From Magnolia sinica (Eukaryota > Streptophyta > Magnoliopsida > Magnoliales > Magnoliaceae): a stretch of 64,000 bases of DNA. Positions 37,974 through 49,200 of this stretch are shown here, piece by piece; position 1 is the first letter of the stretch, and the number at the start of each line of letters is the position of its first letter. The stretch lies in the NCBI RefSeq assembly GCF_029962835.1, contig NC_080588.1, positions 14,154,001-14,218,000 on the forward strand, given 5' to 3'. A program made the translations under genes and the position numbers. A model generated the notes under the pieces. That model had not been told where the DNA came from, ran no database searches, and worked only from the letters and a program-made list of their open reading frames with translations.

Positions 37974-40110
37974 ATGTATATGCAAGAGTGGGAACGTCAA
38001 TATGCTGAGCTAATTTTAGAGAATGCGAGCTATCAGATGATTATGTTAGAAAACAACCTACATCTTAAAATTTTTCTGAAAACATTATCGAGAGCTAAAC
38101 GGAATATAATACTCCACTGGTTAAGAAGTTCTTACGCGATCATATGCGGGAGAACAATTACACCCCATGGATTAAGAAAATAGTACGTGATTGTTGAGGT
38201 TATCATTGGAGTGAGAACTATTATCACCCATCAGATAAGAAGAAAACAATTAGAGATTATATTATGGGTGATAATATGTACCAACAACCACCAGATTCTC
38301 CCACCTATGACCCGTATGACTATGATCAATAGAAACATCAATGTTGGGAAGATGAATCAGTAATACATCATAATGACAATTCTCTTGGGTCCTCTACCTT
38401 TGAAACCCAACCAGAAACGATCCAAGAGGAGTCACTTCAGGGTTACACAGTCAATTTTGCTAGCATTAGAAGAACGATAGAAGTGCTTGCATCGTGCCTT
38501 GATAACCTAAAGGAGGCTAGTTCACCCCAGCCTCAATCCAATCCAATCTTCATTCTCAACTCCCTACTTATAATCGGTGGAAACATCAACATTGGGAAGT
38601 TGAATCAACAATGCATCATGGTGACAATTTTCTTAGGTCTTATACCTCTGAGATCCAACAAGAAACGATCCAAAAGAATTCACTTCAGAATTCCACACAA
38701 ACTCTAGAGCTCATCCAACAAAACACACTCCAAAGATTTCAAGAACTTATAAAAGATATACAACAATTAGGTTCACGTGATGCGATTATGGAGAATACTG
38801 AAATTGAGAATGAAGAGTTGGATTGTGTTAATGAGCATACGTTTCGATTTTCCAAAGAGTTGATCTCGATGAATGTCCAAAGGAATGATAAAGAGACATG
38901 GGTGTCTTTCAAATATAATGATACTGACACGCTACAATCATATGACACACTTGACTTCAATGAGGAAGAAGAGGCTAGTTTATTCTAGCCTCAAATCAAC
39001 CTATAAAAACAGTGTGAGAAAAGTGATCTCATCCCACTTTTGAACTGTACTGAATTGGAAGATGATAAGTATTAGGATACGAATCATGAGTTTACAGCCC
39101 AAGATTCACTGGAATCGATTTCAATTATGGTTCAGGAAAGTGATCACAAGGTATAGAAAGTTGTCGACCATAATGATCTATTCCACCCATCTAACACACC
39201 TGATTTAAATGTGGAGGATGAGCCTCTTCCAATCGACCCTTTCAGCTCTTTTGAGGCGTGTGTAGACCACTCCCCTGATTTAGATTATAATATGACTAGG
39301 GAGATGGACAAGTCGTTCGATATGACTCTGGAATTTGAAACCACCCGGTTAAGGCCATCATCTGAGCTGTCAACCCTTGACGATATAGTGCCTCTACTGA
39401 GTAGTAGCAATGAGCAGAATCTTCACGTTAATGCGCCTACTGATCCACAATCTGTCTATGCAGGGCAGGCGAGATCTATCCGATGACAATTGGTTGTCAC
39501 CAAGGTGAAGAGCAAGAGATCATGTTTCCCTCTATTCTAAGAGAAGACTAAGGAATCATTGGTCATATCATCACAAACCTCAATTTGGAAAATAAGCCTC
39601 TCAACTAACTATCTCAACTCTCTGAAAGATCACTTGGCATATTTTGAAGATTCAAATGATCTCATGATAAAAGAAATAATGGATGCCTTACAAAACAATA
39701 CCTCAATGGTTGTTACTGACCGAGAGAACCCTTATTCTGAAACCCCTCCTTTCACAGATCTTGAATGTTTACCATTAAGGGAGGAGGAGCTGAAAGTTGA
39801 ACCGAAGTCTGAAACTTCGAAATATGTTGAGACTACATCACCTACTGAGAATTTCTCTGAATTTTATCTACTTGTAGTCCCTGATTCACCATATTGCGCT
39901 AATTCTGAAACTTTCTCTATCTCAGGTGAATCAATTGTACTTTGGACACCTCAGGAAATTAAAAAGAAACTTTATACTGAGGTCCGCAAACTTCTCTGAA
40001 ATTCATGCTCCAAGACATCCAAGCCTATTGCAAAAAAGGCTTTTAGATGATCTTGTTGAGAAACCTACTGAGAAATTTATCAAGATATTGGCTAGAGGAG
40101 GAACCTTGTA
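37974..40110 (+). pseudogene. Broken acidic internal protein of gypsy-like element, function unknown
   Basis: Fragments in more than one frame: 37,974-38,183 (starts 'MYMQEWERQYAELILENAS'), 38,290-38,570, 38,611-38,988, 39,211-39,486 and 39,559-39,999. They are rich in Glu, Asp, Ser and Thr with Pro patches ('EEEEASLF', 'EPLPIDPFSSFEA'). No CCHC knuckle, protease, RT or integrase motif is seen. A ~120-bp block around 38,331-38,450 is duplicated at 38,579-38,700 ('AAACATCAA...TTGGGAAG...CAAGAAACGATCCAA'). It could be a remnant of gag or a LARD-specific protein. Confidence 0.45.
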
Positions 40111-41300
40111 ACATGACTGAGTAGTTTTCCCCTGTTTTCCTAGTTAGGTTTATTGCTTTCAAAGAATTTAAGATTAGAATAGTTTGTTTTTCGCTGTTTT
40201 AGGATAGTTTGCTTTCCCCTATTTAGGATAGTTTGCTTATTGTCTGTTGAGTCTTTTGTGCTAGGATAGTTTGTTTTCCGCTGTTTAGGATAATTTGCTT
40301 ATTATCTGTTGAGTCTTTTGTGCTAACCCATCTTCACACTGAGATCATTGGAAAAGCCTAAAAAATTCTTTCTTCAGGTATTATCTTTCTATCACTTCTC
40401 TTTTCTTTTTATTGTCTCTTTTGCATTACATGCTTATTTCTTTTACATTAAGGACAATGTAGATTTTAGGTTGGGAGTGTGGATTAGACTAGCTAATCAG
40501 TGTTTTCTTAGTCTTTAAGCAAAGATTGTGGAAATTTGAAATTTTTTAAAAAAATTAGAATTGCAAAATGTTTAATATTGATGCCTTATGTCTCTTGGAG
40601 TTTAGTCATTTAAGAGATCTCAAAACTAATTCATTAATCTTCGATTAGAAGTTTTAAACATTAATTAGTCATGATTTCACATGTCACATCGAGCTTACAC
40701 ATTAAAGTGTCAGTTTGATATTGAATTGTCAACTTGATGATTATTAAGCATAGAAAGAACCAACCTGGGGAATTTGTCCTTCATGTTCAATGGGAAGAAT
40801 TGAAAAGAAAAAAAAAAAAATACCAAGCTAAAAAAATAGTTGTCGTCGAAAAGGGCTACCTATTAAAGATTTTTAAAAAGGTTAACATAACATGAAAGTC
40901 ATCGATGGAAAAATCAAAAGCTAGAGGAATAAAAGAGGAAACTAAAAGATGAATTGTAAGGCAAGTTTCAGTTTAGGTTTTGGTTGTCCCGAATGCTCTT
41001 TTAATTATCAATGTTATCATGAAAGTAACGAATTGAACCTTTGATTGTAATAAGTCTAGACTTCATTATACATACATGCAATTCAATGTTTAGAATTGTT
41101 CTAATTGGAGGATTAATGCTTTGAACTTGATTATGAAACTTACGGAGTGCTAGAGTTTAGGAGAATGTAATGCACAACAATGATCTATTTTAGAATTCTA
41201 TTATCTGGATTGTTTTTTTTTAAAACCACTTGACCTTATAGAAATTATCCTCTGGTTCTCGAAATATTTTTCAGATACTTTGCTCGAGACTAGTAAAATG
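40111..41300 (+). other. Noncoding 3' internal region of gypsy-like element
   Basis: No ORF with recognisable content. A short repeated phrase 'TAGGATAGTTTGCTT...TCTGTTGAGTCTTTTGTGC' occurs twice at about 40,200-40,325. Confidence 0.55.
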
Positions 41301-41314
41301 CTGGTTGGGGATTG
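41301..41314 (+). promoter_or_regulatory. PPT-like tract before 3' LTR
   Basis: A TGGTTGGGGATTG tract directly upstream of TGTTGAGGG, in the place of the plus-strand primer. It is imperfect as a purine tract. Confidence 0.55.
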
Positions 41315-42652
41315 TGTTGAGGGTCAAATATTGTATATTGTCCTCTATTTATATCTTAGTTTTATGAACATGATAATGATTAATGTTCTATTTTACTCAT
41401 GTTTGAGTTGCAAGGTGAATTTAAGAGCTTGGATTGAAAAAGATGCTAAAAGCATGGATTCGATGCTCAAGAATCACCAAGGCAAGGGATGGATCTTAGG
41501 AGACCAAGATTGAAGAATTCACATACTAAAGATTTAAGAAAACCAAGTGAAAAATGAAAAGAATCAAAGATTTGAAGTGAAGAAAAGGAATCCTGAAATC
41601 GTTCTGAAAAAGCATATTCTGAAACTCTGGGTCATTTTGTGAAATTGCGCAGAGTGAAGTCTATTTTGGAAAATTGCACAGAGTGAAGTCTATTTTAGCA
41701 AACTGTATAAATTTGAGGCGGTTTCTAGAGTTTTCCAACTAAGTGCGAAAGTTGGAGTTCCACAACTATAAATAGTACTCTCTAAGATGTTCCTAGGCAT
41801 CTTCTAGGGTTTAAGGAGTGGAGCAAAATGGTGGAGAAGCCATCGCCAAGAGTTTTTCTTCTTCTTCCTTAGTTGTTTTCATGTTTTTCTTAAGAGACTT
41901 TGGTCCAATCATGTCTATGGTTGGCTAAACCTCTTAGCTAGGGCTAAGAGGTGAAGCTTGTAGCATGATGGGATGTTTCTATTGCTTTGATTCATGTTTA
42001 TGTTGAACTCCATGGATTCTAATTTGATATTTAAGGAATACTTTCAGTTTTTAATGGTTTATTGTGACTCAAATTATAGTACATCTGCAATAGCTTTGAG
42101 TATCTTCTTTTCCTGATTTAAGATTGTGAAATTAGTAAGTCTTGTTATTCACCATCGTTCCTTGGGCATGGTAGGGTGATGGAATCCTTTTTAATCTTCA
42201 CAATTCTCCTGCTTTGAGATTATGGGATTGGTAAACTTTGTTGTTTGCCATTGTCACCCGAGCATGGTTTGGTGATGAAATCCCTGTCAATTATTATACT
42301 TCTCCTTCATTGAGAATTAGGTCAATGAAAGTTCAGATTTAGTTTTATTGATATATTTTCCAATTGGATAGGATAGGACTTCAATTCTAATTGGATTACT
42401 TGAATCAAGCAAGAGGACTCCCTGATCATTACAAGTGGATCCTTAACACCCTAGTTCCCACCTTTAAATTCTTAGTTTTAATTACTCTATTCGCAATTAC
42501 TCTCTCAAATACTTCAGAATTAGTTTTACATCTTCTTCTAGTATTACTTCTAGTTAATTTTAGAAACGTACAAGTTTCAGTCTCTGTGGATTCAACCTCG
42601 TTCTTATCGAGATTATTACTATATTGCGACCCTACACTTGGGATTGTGAACA
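41315..42652 (+). repeat. 3' LTR of gypsy-like element (with unoccupied Harbinger site)
   Basis: TGTTGAGGGTC...TTGTGAACA, 1,338 bp. It holds TATAAATA at 41,767-41,774. At about 41,869-41,872 it reads CTTCCTTAGTTG where the 5' LTR has CTTCCTTAA, the Harbinger, then TAATTG, so this is the pre-insertion allele of the target. Confidence 0.92.
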
Positions 42653-42657
42653 TTTTC

Positions 42658-45152
42658 TATGGTGTGCATGTGGATGTGATTATCGATGTTGAATTATATA
42701 AATACACATGTGAAAGTGCATATGAATGTGGGTGTGAATTTTGAATTGTATGGATCTCCTTAGTAGTATGGATCTCACCTAGAGGGGGATCCCTCCCAAG
42801 TGAGATCCACAATGCTAAGGGGGGATCCACCCCTAGGTGAGATCCACACTACTCAGGAGGATTCATAAAATTCAAACTCACATCTTCATATACATCCACA
42901 TACATATTCACATCTCCATCCACATCTACATCTTGAATTCAACATTCACATTCACCACTACATGCACGTTCAAATTCACATCCACACTCACATTTGCATT
43001 TTGTCAATTCTAAGCCTTCATCAACATTTTTTCCATTCATATTCAACATTCTCATCCACTTCATGTATTCCACATCCACATCCACTCTTTGGTTCATTCA
43101 ATTTAGCAATCACATACACATACTCATCAATTATATTCAACATTCACATCTTCTCTCATTCTGTGGATGTGCATGCATGTGCATGTGAATATGGGTTTGA
43201 ATTTTGAATTGTACATGTGCAAGTGTGAAAGTGTATGTGCGTGTTGAAGTTAATGTAATTTTTCAATTTGCATGAATTAAAATGTGGTGGCGGATGAGAA
43301 TGTTGAACTGTATGAATGCAATTGTGGAGGTGGATGTAGAAGTGATTGGGGTGTGTGAATGTTGAATTCTATGAATGAAAATGTGGAACTAAATGTGGAT
43401 GTGGATGTGGTCATAAATATTGAATTGCATGAATATGGATGTGGGAGTGACTGTGCATGTGTAAGTGCTTGTTCATGTGCATGTGGAAGTGAATGTGCAC
43501 TACAGAGTGTCTGAGGGGGTGGATCTCTCCCGAGCATTATGGATCACACCTGGGAGTGGTGGATCCACCCCTCTCAGGTGCAATCCACAATGCTCAAGTG
43601 GGATCCACCCCTCCTAGATGAGATCCAAAATGTCTCGAGTGGGACCCACCCCTCCAAAGTGATTTTTAAAATATCTCAAGTGGTATCCACACCCACATTC
43701 ACATCTTCATTCAATCCACTTTTACATTCACATATTCATCCAGATCCACATCTTAAATTCAACATTCACATTCACATCTATATCCACACTCACATTTTTA
43801 TTCATTTAATTCTAAATTCACATTTACATTTTCATTCATTCATATTCAATATTCACATCCACTATTGCACTCCATATGCATTTTCACATTTTTATTCATA
43901 TAATTCAAAATCCCCATCTACATTCACGTTTTCATTAGCATTTCTTATTTGTTTTATACGTGTACTTCTCCATGAATGTCCATGCACAACATTAGTCATT
44001 GATAGCAGACCAAGAGGCCCATCTTCAAAGAAAACAAAGAAGGTTATCTCAAAACCACCCATCAGGAGGCCGACAACAAGGAAAATTCTATTTGAAAACG
44101 AGAAAAAAATCATCTCAATATGGCAATTTCAATTTTCTGTTTTTATGAGTCATATAATTAGTTGTATGAGTCATCCCGAGGGACTAATTATTTTTAAGAG
44201 TATTGTGATTTTTTTTTAGAAAGAATAATGAATTGAATGAACATACTCATCATTTTTTTTAATGATTGTTAAATTGAATGAATGTGGAAGATAATGTATA
44301 GGTGGTGGCAAGTAAATCGGGAGACTCAATGTCAATGAAGACAAAGAAGTTTGTATCGAAATAAACCACACAAAGACTAAGGATAGAGATTTTATTTGAA
44401 AAAAAAAAAAAAAGAAATTCTAATATAGGAATTTCAGTTTTCACGCGAGATACATAATTAAATGTATATGTCATTCGAGCGGCTATTTTTTATACGAGTA
44501 TTGTGAATTTTTTTTATAATGGATATTGAATGGAATGAACGTACTCATTTTTTTTATGCTTGTTAAATAGAATGCATCTGGATGTAGGTGTAGAACTATA
44601 TGAATGGATGTGAAAGTGAATTTTGAATTGAATGGATGTTGATGTGAATGTGGAATTGATATGAATGTTGAATTGCATGAATAAAAATGTAAAAGTGAAT
44701 GTGAATGTTAAACTATATGAATAAAAATATGGATGTGACTGTCGATGTTGGATTTGATATGAATAATGAAATGGATGAATGATGAATGTGTAAGTGCATG
44801 TGAACGTGTGCGTGAATGATGAATTGAATAAATAAAAATATGAATGTGGATATGGAATTGAATGAATGCAAATGTGAACGAAGATGTGGTTATGAATGTG
44901 AATGTTTAATTGAATGAATGAAGATGTGGATGTAAATGTGGAGTTCGAATTGAATGAATGAAGATGATGTGGATGTTGAATTGAATTAATAAAATGTGAT
45001 TGTGAAAGTGGATGTAATTATAGATGTTGAATTTAATGAATGAAAATGTGGACATAAAGGTAGAGGTGGATTTGAATGTTAAATTCAATATATGAATATG
45101 TAAATGTGAAGTTGATATAATTAGTCCCTCAAATAAATGAATGTAGAGGGGG
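42658..45152. repeat. TG/CA satellite in alternating inverted blocks
   Basis: TG-strand words ('GAATGTGGATGTTGAATTG') at 42,658-42,755, 43,155-43,510 and 44,560-45,130. CA-strand words ('CACATTCACATCCACA') at 42,880-43,150 and 43,690-43,960. Between a TG block and the next CA block lie GGATCC-rich centres (42,757-42,870 and 43,515-43,690) with 'GGATCCACCCCTCCTAG' units about 40 bp long. A copy of another sequence with two diverged halves ('AAGACAAAGAAG...ATTTTATTTGAAA') lies at about 43,990-44,560. ORFs here are low-complexity His/Ser/Ile/Phe strings. Confidence 0.75.
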
Positions 45153-45180
45153 GTGTGTGTGTGTGCGCGCGCGCGCGCGT
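45153..45180. repeat. Alternating GT/GC tract, Z-DNA-prone
   Basis: About six GT units then about eight CG units without interruption: strict purine-pyrimidine alternation over 28 bp. Confidence 0.85.
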
Positions 45181-46191
45181 TACACACCGACGGCCGTAGT
45201 TCTAAAACTCAGTGATTCCAATTGAACCTCGGCCTAGTCAACTCCAAGTCGCCACGAAACTCGATTATAGAGGAGTTGATGACTCAATCAGCTCAACGTA
45301 TCTTGCGACAAATCCAACCGAATCGCTTGAAAAAATGTCTTTATAAAATGTAAGACATTTCCTGTTTGATATTCTGCAATTTTTTTTTAAATTTTAAATT
45401 TTTACATTTTATTTTTATTCAACTACAAAGAATGTTTATATTATTAAATTAATTATTAGATATGAGCGGTGTCAATAAAGACTAGTTTGACTCTTCAAGG
45501 CAACCCAACCCAACTGAACATTGAGTCAAATTGATTTCTCGGGTTTTTGAACTTGGTAAGAGCTAGTCAACGGCTAGAACCCACGGTTATATAGGTTAGA
45601 ACAAGCTTAGACTTTGATTAGTTTCCCTATTAATTGAAATTACATCTTTTGTGTTTAAGTATATTATTTAGCAGAGGGACTCACACTGAGGAGAAAGAAA
45701 GAAAAAAGGCAGGAAACAATGCCCTCCTGAAAATGTGAATGGCAGGCCGATGTATTGGGCAGAGCCGGATCACTAATTGGAACTATTCAGACGATGAGTC
45801 GTGCTGTAATTATTTTTTAAAAAAAATAAATAAATAAATAAAAATCCCAGTAACTGGATGGTCCAGTCTGCCTCATGGTGCTGGTACATCCAAGCAAACC
45901 AACATCAACAGGTGTGCACATTCAAAGTGAAATTCTAATGGATGAACAACTAGGATTGACCAATCAACAAGATTTTTCCGCAACAGCCCATACAAGGTCG
46001 AGCCCACCAAACAAATTATTGGAATTACCAAAGGGCAACAGGTGTATATGGTGGAAGCATGGTAGCTCTGCAGACTGCAAGAAAACCATTGCCAAAACAG
46101 CATCAAACAACTTACAGTAACATATCCATCACTTTCTTCAACAGAGTTCCAAGCAGATGTTCTTGAAGATGTACGCAAATAGCTCATTAGG
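45181..46191. other. Region downstream of MECR, includes its probable 3' UTR
   Basis: The minus-strand DNA just below the MECR stop (about 45,870-46,191) is probably 3' UTR. Apparent ORFs on either strand there (45,873-46,187) show no domain. 45,195-45,340 has 'ACTCAGTGATTCCAATTGAA...GTTGATGACTCAATCAGCTCAA' words like a small dispersed element. 45,818-45,845 is A/T-rich (ATAAATAAATAAAT). Confidence 0.45.
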
Positions 46192-46285
46192 TTAAAATTT
46201 AATAACCTGTTTTGGATGGCTACCTAGTTTTCCAAGCGCCCTATCCAGTGCTACATTGAAATCCTTGAAAGGAACCATCTCCAAC
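46192..46285 (-). CDS. MECR: MECR last exon
   Basis: Completes a Glu codon split with the previous exon, then '[20 protein letters not shown]' to a C-terminal Lys-Phe and TAA. The acceptor is AG (46,286-46,287 complement). Confidence 0.92.
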
Positions 46286-49200
46286 CTGCATGTATTAGAG
46301 GATGTATAGTTCAGTTAACAATCAACCACAAGGTGAGGAGAGAAGCCTTGGGGGTTTCCTTTTCCTTTGTTTAAAAGAAATGCCTAATAACAACAATAAC
46401 AAGAACAGCAATAGCAACTACCACAAGATGATAGGTAGCATATGCTGTCTAGATGTGCAGCAATGTAAAAGAATATGGTCAGGGTTTTCAAGGAAAAAAC
46501 AATACTCAGTTTGGACATCTTCGCACCTGGGCCTAGTGAAGAAGTGTCAGGCCAGGAGCAGGCTCGACAAGATTCTTGATTCTAGTCAAGCCTGGGGCCT
46601 GGCCCAAACTCATTTCTACCCGTCATGAACCAGGAACATGAGGCTGGCGGACCAGGCCCAATACGGTGTGACAAAGGGCCACACATTGAATGATCTTTAG
46701 CACAGATTGAACTGTTCCACCAAAAGCCTAAGTATGGTGCAAACCAGCTAAAATGCCCAGATAAGAGTAAGATGAAACTGTTTGGTGGAGCTGACCAAGG
46801 CTTTGGAATGATGCTTCCAAGACTAAAAGGTGATAGGGGAGAAAACATACTCATATTTGAAGCTCCCATCACAAACTAGACTCAAAAGGTAATCTATCAT
46901 CACTCTACAATCTTTTGCATTTTCCGTACTCATCAACTTCTGTAACCAGAACCCTCGCAATGCAAGATCCTGCATGAAAAGTACAGTGGTAAATGGGGAC
47001 CAAAAAAAATGCATGAATTCAATCTATCATAGTATATATATTGACTATTGTAGTAGATCAAAAGAAAGAAGAGAAGAAAGAGAGGAGAAGAGAAGAGAGC
47101 CGAAATTAGGGTAGGACACTGATGCAGGACATAAAATTAAATATGGAATGCAAGAGATCAAGCCTGAGATTATACCAGTTTTAAATAATCACAAAATTCT
47201 ACATCCTACATACGATCAAATATTCAAAAAGGGGAATCTATGGGGGTCCAAGCCTATGCAATTTTAGGGTTGGATCAAATTAAAATTATAAACCAAACAA
47301 ACCCAAAGGATTGTTAGAGTCATCCATTCTTGCAAAAGATTGTTCTCTAATTCAAGAGATCCACCAAGTTTCAATTCGGGGGAAAATCTAAGGTTTGAAA
47401 ATTGAGAATAATTAGGATTTGGGACTCTTAGGGTTAGGGATTTGGATTAAGGGGTTTGATTTAAGCCTAAAGAGAAGGAAAATAGAGGAAAACAGAACCT
47501 GAGATGAATCACATGCGTGGACAGCAGCTGGCCCTGGACGCACGTGCGGGACCACTCGTCCGCACGTGTGTGGGGCCCACAAAGTCGAAAAGCGACTCCT
47601 AGGCTAGGATCGGCCAGGGTGGGACTGCCTCCATGCCAAATTTCGTGTCAATCCGATGCACAGTTTGTGCGTGGTGCTCTGCCGAAGTTTCAGCCCCTCT
47701 AATGGGCCAGAAACTGAAAATCTATTGTAGAAGAGAACTTGGGTACAAGAAAGGGTGAATCTGAAGATGGGAGAGATGTAGAAGATGATGGATGTGGGGT
47801 GTAAAGAAGTGGGGATGATTTGGGATGGTTGTTGCTTCGCACCATAGTAGTTAGCCCTTTGAGGAAGGGAGGGTTTTGCACCCAATCCGATTCTTCAACC
47901 CAAAGAGATAAAGAAGAAGAAAAACGCATAATTTTTATTCATAAACTTCATTGAAAATACCTACATGGGGTTGCTTATTCATAAGAAAACCCTAAACCTC
48001 AAAAGACAATTTTACCCTTGCGCCATGCGCGCACACTAATACTTAAAGCTGAAGTAAATAAAATAATATCTAATCTACGCAATCAAAGCCGTTCATGATG
48101 TTTCTAATAACGATAATAGTCAAAACTCAAAATCCTAAATCATCTAAGGTAGTGGGCCACGATCATGAGATCTGATGGTAGAATCTATATGATGATCAGG
48201 TTCACTCCAATGCTCCATAGCACAGCCCTAACTGTGAGGCCCTCCAAAGATGTCATCGTCGATTCGAACCGAAAGTGGGGCCCTCCTTGAATATGTGCGT
48301 AGGGTGGGGGGCATGCACATGATGCACCCATCAGACTCCCCCTTACCCTTTTAATGACATAATAAATCAATATGACAAATGTCCTTTAAGTAACAAAAGT
48401 AGGAATATCCAATATTTCCTAATAAAAAAACTCATAACAATAATAATTAATAAATAAATAAATTGAACCCCTTCAGTTGATGTACCCTTCCGCTAGGAGG
48501 GAACTGATGGTTTTTATACTAGAACAAAAGGTAACACCACCAAAACCATGGACAGGAGATAAGGTGAGGCAATGATGGCCGAAACGTGTCCCCAAATATG
48601 CCCAATAACCACAGATGTCAGCCAATACCACACCTTCCCAAAAATATCCCCAAACTCCCCTAATCCTAAACCCTATTCTTCCAATTTCCTTACATCTAAC
48701 ACTAACTCCCATCCGATCCTCCTTTACCCAAATTACCAATCAGAACTCTGAAACCAAATCTTAAGCCTATATCAGATCACCTCTATATTCCTAAACCCTC
48801 AACTGCAGCCGCTCTTCATATAATTCCCCAACTGAAACCTTTTATTTCAGCTCAATAATCCGCCTACCTTGCTATTAATTTTATAGCAAATCCCTAATTT
48901 CTTAGACAAAGTCCGACTCTAGTTAATTAAATTCTAGCCTAATTTTCCCTAAATCCCAATCTGTAACCCCATTTTTTAACCCTAAACTTTAAAATAAAAT
49001 AAAAACCTCTTTTCTACTCTAAATTGAAACTGTGGCCCCTAAACCCACCCCAAATCCTCGAGCACAGTCCAAACACAGCCCAATTATGATCCAAACTGTC
49101 CCCATACTGTCCCCAAACAGTTCAGCCCATCACAAACACTCTTTAACCATCTTAAAACCTGTGCACAAACCAAACACTTCCCAGAATGTGCCCACAATCT

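Larger units (their letters stand above)
14855..42652 (+). mobile_element. Non-autonomous Ty3/gypsy-like LTR retrotransposon (LARD-like), outer layer of nest
   Basis: Two homologous LTRs (14,855-36,971, interrupted; and 41,315-42,652) are flanked by a perfect 5-bp duplication TTTTC (14,850-14,854; 42,653-42,657). A PBS follows the 5' LTR and a PPT-like tract precedes the 3' LTR. Without the Harbinger insertion the element is about 7.0 kb. The internal ~4.3 kb has a 55-bp tandem array and broken acidic ORFs, but no protease, reverse transcriptase, RNase H or integrase motif that I can find, so it would have needed a partner in trans. The PBS suggests the Athila/Tat side of Ty3/gypsy. The LTRs look roughly 90% identical over the 36,192-36,971 / 41,873-42,652 part, older than the copia element at 57,178. 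Confidence 0.88.

Noticed and set aside
43539..44219. 226-aa ORF
   Set aside because: Its first two thirds are His/Ile/Phe/Ser strings from the CA-strand satellite; no domain.
45873..46187. 104-aa minus-strand ORF and 81-aa plus-strand ORF
   Set aside because: The minus ORF lies in the MECR 3' UTR just past the stop codon and has no domain; the plus ORF is its shadow.
46302..46628. 108-aa plus-strand ORF
   Set aside because: Lies in an MECR intron antisense to the gene, with an AAC-repeat stretch; no domain.
47190..47210. Possible copia primer site (ACTGGTATAATCTC) after an LTR-like segment
   Set aside because: Only TGGTAT matches and no second LTR or target duplication was found; kept only as a low-confidence feature.
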